Of a stretch of DNA of 8,539 nucleotides, positions 5,559 through 8,539 are shown piece after piece (within the stretch, counting starts at the first letter, position 1; each line of letters begins with the position of its first letter). The DNA is from Candidatus Woesearchaeota archaeon UBA119 (GTDB taxonomy: Archaea > Nanobdellota > Nanobdellia > Woesearchaeales > UBA119): NCBI GenBank assembly GCA_002505945.1, contig DAWM01000019.1, forward strand, positions 575 through 9,113, written 5' to 3'. The notes beneath the pieces are model-generated. The model was not told the origin of the DNA. It was given only the letters and a program-made list of their open reading frames with translations, and did not search any database. A program made the translations under genes and the position numbers.

Positions 5559-8539
5559 GTGGTTGGTATAAAAAAACCGCAGCAGATAAACAAGGATATT
5601 GAACATCTCATAGAAAGAGAGCCTGCCTTAGAGAGGTTTCTAGATGAAAGAGACAAAAGAAAAAGCGACAGTAAAAAGAACTGGACAATCATTATCAGCC
5701 TTATCATATGCGCGGCAATCCTCATCACTGCCTCAGTCCTGAAATATGAAGGAATTACTGGATTACTGGTTTATCACGAGGGCAGAGGAGGATATATCTA
5801 TAATATGAATTTGGTATATACAAGGCCCACTTATAATTGGGTAGCCCTTTATGGAGCTGCATTCGGAGTCGGCTTTTCACAGCCCTGGGAATACACCTTT
5901 GAGCCAGGAGGCACAGAAGAAGCCAATATGTTCTTTGACTGTGTAGAAGAAGGAAAGGATAATCTCTTGTTTGCATCTACTGTGCCTCCTGAAGAAATAA
6001 TCGTGCAGGATCTTATTCCAATGTCAGCATCTGAGGTTGATGCATTCATAAACACAGACCCAAACAACTATGATTCTGCTTCAAACACCTTTACTGAAAC
6101 AATGAGCATAGAGATCGGCTCAACTACAATTAAGAATATCCCAACTGCCACAACAAAGGTAGGGAATGGTACAGAAGAAGGAACCTTTAAAACAGGTCTT
6201 TTAAAGGACAGCAACGGAAACCTGGTAGTAGTTACTATCCTTAATGAAAGATTAGTCAAAGGGTTTACCAATCGTTATTATAATTATCAATTTCTCCTGC
6301 CTGTACACAACAACGAAACCACGAAGTACCACATCTTTATTGACCCTACGAACGTTTGTATCTCAGGAGACGAAGAGCCATATGTAGAAGGAATAGTTTA
6401 TGGAACTGTCACTGATATAAGCGGTAATCCATTAGAGAACGTGCTTATTACGTCCGGCCCAAAATCCACGGTGACGGATGAAAACGGATTTTATAACATG
6501 ACAACAGAGGCGGGGGAGACGCGGATTATTGCGATAAAGGAGAATTACCAGGTTTATGAGAGCAATATCACTATCCCGGAAGGCAATTCAACCCAGCACA
6601 ACATCATTATGGAGTTGGAGGCGGAGGAGCAGAAAGAGTATGAAACCCCGCCTGCTGAACAAAACGTGGGGCCGGATTTTGGGCCGGATGTGGGCCCTGG
6701 CGAGATACCATATAGGGAAGAGAGGCCTTCTGAGATTGAGGGGAAGGAGTTTTGGATTCCTGTCAAACAGATAACCAAGAAGATTAGGGCAGCAGAGTTT
6801 GCTCAGGAGGTTATTCATATTCAGAGTTTTAAGAATACAGGGATTCAGCTTCAGTTCAATATAACAGGGGATGTAAGAAAGCTCACTATGATGGACAAGA
6901 AGGGGATGTTTATTGGAGCAAAGGGTTTGGATGATTTGACCCTTACTTTCTTTGGTAATAGTTCTCCTGGGATATATAATGGAACTCTGAATATTACTGG
7001 CGGAATTAATAATACTATCCCTATCAGCATTGAGATTCTTGACAAGGAGAAGAGTCCGGTCCAAGCATTGTTGATGGAGGTTAGCGTGCCTGAAAAGGAT
7101 TATTTTCCTGGTTCCCTTGTTAGGTTTAAGACTGCACTTACTAATATGCTTACTGACCAGCAGTATCCGGTTGGGCTTACATATACTATACAGAATATAA
7201 ATGGAAATGAGACTTTGTGGACGCACCAGACGAATGTGTTCCTTAGAACCTCTCTGTCTATTATAAAGAATTACGAATTGCCTCCTGATTTGTCGACTGG
7301 AGAATACATTATAAGGGCTAGTGCTAGTTATCTTGATTTGACGAGCAGCTCTACTGCTGTGTTTACTGTTACCGAGCCGTTCTATCAGCATCTCTTGTTT
7401 GGTAAGATTCGGGTTTGGCAGGCTTTCCTGATTGGAATTGGATTGGCTTTCTTGATATTCGGTCTAATTATGCTTAGGAGGGAGATTGAGGCCAAGAAGA
7501 AGTACCATCTTAAGGTGGAGTATTCGCAGCTTCCAAAGCCTGGGCCTGGCACAATATATGTTGGAAAGGTGGCTGAGACTAACAATAAGACCTATTTTGA
7601 GGTTGAGAATTTTAAGACCCACACGATTGTTGCTGGTAGTACTGGTGGTGGTAAGAGTTTTGCAGCGCAGGTGATTGTTGAGGAATTGCTTGAGAAGGAT
7701 GTGGCTATTATTGCCTTTGATCCTACTGCCCAGTGGACTGGTTTCTTGAGGAAGCTGGAGAACAAAGGTCTGCTTAATCTCTATTCGGGTTTTGGGATGA
7801 AGCAGAATGCTGCTAAATCCTTTAAGGGGAATATCAGGGAGATTACTGATCCGAAGGAGATTATAAACATCAAGAAGTATATGAAGCCGGGCGAAATTCA
7901 GGTTTTCGCGCTTCATAAGCTTGACCCTAAGGACATAGATGTGTTTGTTGCCAACACTGTCAGAGAGGTATTCCATGAGGGTTTTGATGAATCGCAGGAG
8001 CTCAGGCTTTGTCTGGTTTACGATGAGGTTCATAGGCTGCTGTCTAAGTTTGGTGGTAGCGGAGAAGGCTTTATACAGATTGAAAGGGCTTGCCGAGAGT
8101 TTAGGAAGTGGGGGATAGGTGTGATCCTCATTAGTCAGGTTTTGGCTGACTTTGTTGGACAGATTAAGGCTAATATCAATACAGAGGTGCAGATGAGAAC
8201 CAGGGATGAAGGAGATTTAGATAGGATTAAAACAAAGTATGGGGATGAGGTTTTGAAGAGTTTGGTCAAGGCGAGCGTAGGAACTGGAATGGTTCAGAAT
8301 GCTGCCTATAACAGAGGCCGTCCTTATTTCGTGACATTTAAACCGATTAAGCATTCAGTTGAGAGGCTTTCTGATGATGAGATTGAGAAGTATAATGAGT
8401 ATAATGACATAATAGACCAGATGCAGTATGAGTTGGAGCAGCTTGAGAAGCTTGACCAGGATGTGTTTGACTTGAAGTTAGAGTTAAAGCTTGCTCTGGA
8501 CAAGGTAAAGGCGGGCGGCTTCAACATGGCGAAGATTTA
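5559..8539 (+). CDS. Membrane-anchored HerA/FtsK-superfamily ATPase with giant ectodomain (3' end outside window)
   Basis: 993 residues are visible. A charged cytosolic head (1-41) precedes membrane helix 1 (42-61). The outer part begins with an unrecognised domain (about 63-277) holding the ectodomain's only cysteines seen, C128 and C267. Next come a carboxypeptidase-regulatory-like module (278-341, TVTDISGNPLENV), a Pro/acidic linker with G-P-D repeats (about 350-390) and two probable beta-sandwich modules up to about 610. Membrane helix 2 is at 622-639. The cytosolic motor has a short beta-rich lead-in, Walker A GSTGGGKS (693-700), the FDPTAQW strand, Walker B LCLVYDE with D822-E823, SQ at 859-860 and arginines R880/R882. 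A coiled-coil-like tail runs to the window end. This order fits HerA/VirB4/VirD4-like DNA or protein motors, normally hexamers. GTG 5559 is the only standard start after the in-frame stop at 5526 that keeps helix 1; its ribosome binding site is weak. Confidence 0.86.
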   Translation, partial: MVGIKKPQQINKDIEHLIEREPALERFLDERDKRKSDSKKNWTIIISLIICAAILITASVLKYEGITGLLVYHEGRGGYIYNMNLVYTRPTYNWVALYGAAFGVGFSQPWEYTFEPGGTEEANMFFDCVEEGKDNLLFASTVPPEEIIVQDLIPMSASEVDAFINTDPNNYDSASNTFTETMSIEIGSTTIKNIPTATTKVGNGTEEGTFKTGLLKDSNGNLVVVTILNERLVKGFTNRYYNYQFLLPVHNNETTKYHIFIDPTNVCISGDEEPYVEGIVYGTVTDISGNPLENVLITSGPKSTVTDENGFYNMTTEAGETRIIAIKENYQVYESNITIPEGNSTQHNIIMELEAEEQKEYETPPAEQNVGPDFGPDVGPGEIPYREERPSEIEGKEFWIPVKQITKKIRAAEFAQEVIHIQSFKNTGIQLQFNITGDVRKLTMMDKKGMFIGAKGLDDLTLTFFGNSSPGIYNGTLNITGGINNTIPISIEILDKEKSPVQALLMEVSVPEKDYFPGSLVRFKTALTNMLTDQQYPVGLTYTIQNINGNETLWTHQTNVFLRTSLSIIKNYELPPDLSTGEYIIRASASYLDLTSSSTAVFTVTEPFYQHLLFGKIRVWQAFLIGIGLAFLIFGLIMLRREIEAKKKYHLKVEYSQLPKPGPGTIYVGKVAETNNKTYFEVENFKTHTIVAGSTGGGKSFAAQVIVEELLEKDVAIIAFDPTAQWTGFLRKLENKGLLNLYSGFGMKQNAAKSFKGNIREITDPKEIINIKKYMKPGEIQVFALHKLDPKDIDVFVANTVREVFHEGFDESQELRLCLVYDEVHRLLSKFGGSGEGFIQIERACREFRKWGIGVILISQVLADFVGQIKANINTEVQMRTRDEGDLDRIKTKYGDEVLKSLVKASVGTGMVQNAAYNRGRPYFVTFKPIKHSVERLSDDEIEKYNEYNDIIDQMQYELEQLEKLDQDVFDLKLELKLALDKVKAGGFNMAKI
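6669..6689 (+). repeat. 12-base micro-repeat encoding Gly-Pro-Asp units
   Basis: GGGCCGGAT occurs at 6669-6677 and 6681-6689, and a degenerate third unit starts near 6692. It encodes G371-P-D-F, G375-P-D-V, G379-P-G, a rigid linker between the carboxypeptidase-regulatory-like module and the following sandwich domains. It lies in a locally GC-rich patch unlike the rest of the window, where the codon use of the gene also changes. Slippage expansion is a simple explanation. Confidence 0.6.

Noticed and set aside
5567..5575. TATAAAAAA as a promoter for a shorter ATPase
   Set aside because: It lies inside the coding frame just after the GTG, and the next in-frame ATG (about 5805) would lose the first membrane helix.
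5474..5602. Small plus-strand frame of 42 codons in the gap before the ATPase gene, preceded by GAAGAGG
   Set aside because: Its composition (Lys, Asn, Gln, Gly) follows from purine-rich DNA, it overlaps the supported GTG start of the large gene, and no fold or motif is seen.
6588..7391. Long minus-strand frame of 267 codons
   Set aside because: It lies entirely antisense to the ATPase ectodomain, gives a low-complexity product without recognisable motifs, and is explained by the T- and G-ending codons of the sense gene.
7464..8033. Minus-strand frame of 189 codons
   Set aside because: It is antisense to the Walker A and Walker B region of the motor, which shows clear family motifs on the plus strand.

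Overview
The window looks archaeal. The intergenic DNA carries TATA-type boxes (one reads TTTAAATA). Small ribbon-helix-helix (RHH) regulators, PKD and carboxypeptidase-regulatory-like modules in membrane-anchored surface proteins, a HerA/FtsK-superfamily ATPase and A/T-rich, purine-biased coding strands all fit. The style of the large surface proteins resembles DPANN lineages such as Woesearchaeota or Pacearchaeota, but that assignment is an impression. No rRNA, tRNA, CRISPR array, transposase or integrase was seen.

Layout. Minus strand, left: an ABC-2 type exporter pair, with the ATPase (569-1552) first and its permease (1-520, cut by the window edge) 48 bases downstream. Positions 1553-1855 form a 303-base divergent control region with candidate TATA boxes for both directions, two tandem direct repeats of 11-base period and a bulged hairpin. 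Plus strand, right: two overlapping RHH genes (1856-2041 and 2034-2300), then a 1041-residue bitopic surface protein (2297-5422) overlapping by ATGA. After a 136-base purine-rich gap comes a very long open frame (5559 to beyond 8539).

The last gene is the most interesting. It encodes a short cytosolic head, a membrane helix, an ectodomain of about 560 residues, a second membrane helix, and a HerA/VirB4/FtsK-type P-loop motor domain with clear Walker A, Walker B and Ser-Gln motifs. Its upstream neighbour has the same topology, with Ig/PKD-like outer modules and a helical cytoplasmic tail instead of the motor.

Inference: the two RHH proteins regulate the cluster, act as DNA-binding accessories, or both. 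The two large proteins form an envelope-spanning machine driven by a probably hexameric ATPase, for example for DNA or protein translocation or for surface contact. I know of no named system with exactly this architecture, but homologues cannot be searched for here. The divergent ABC exporter may share regulation or may be an unrelated neighbour.
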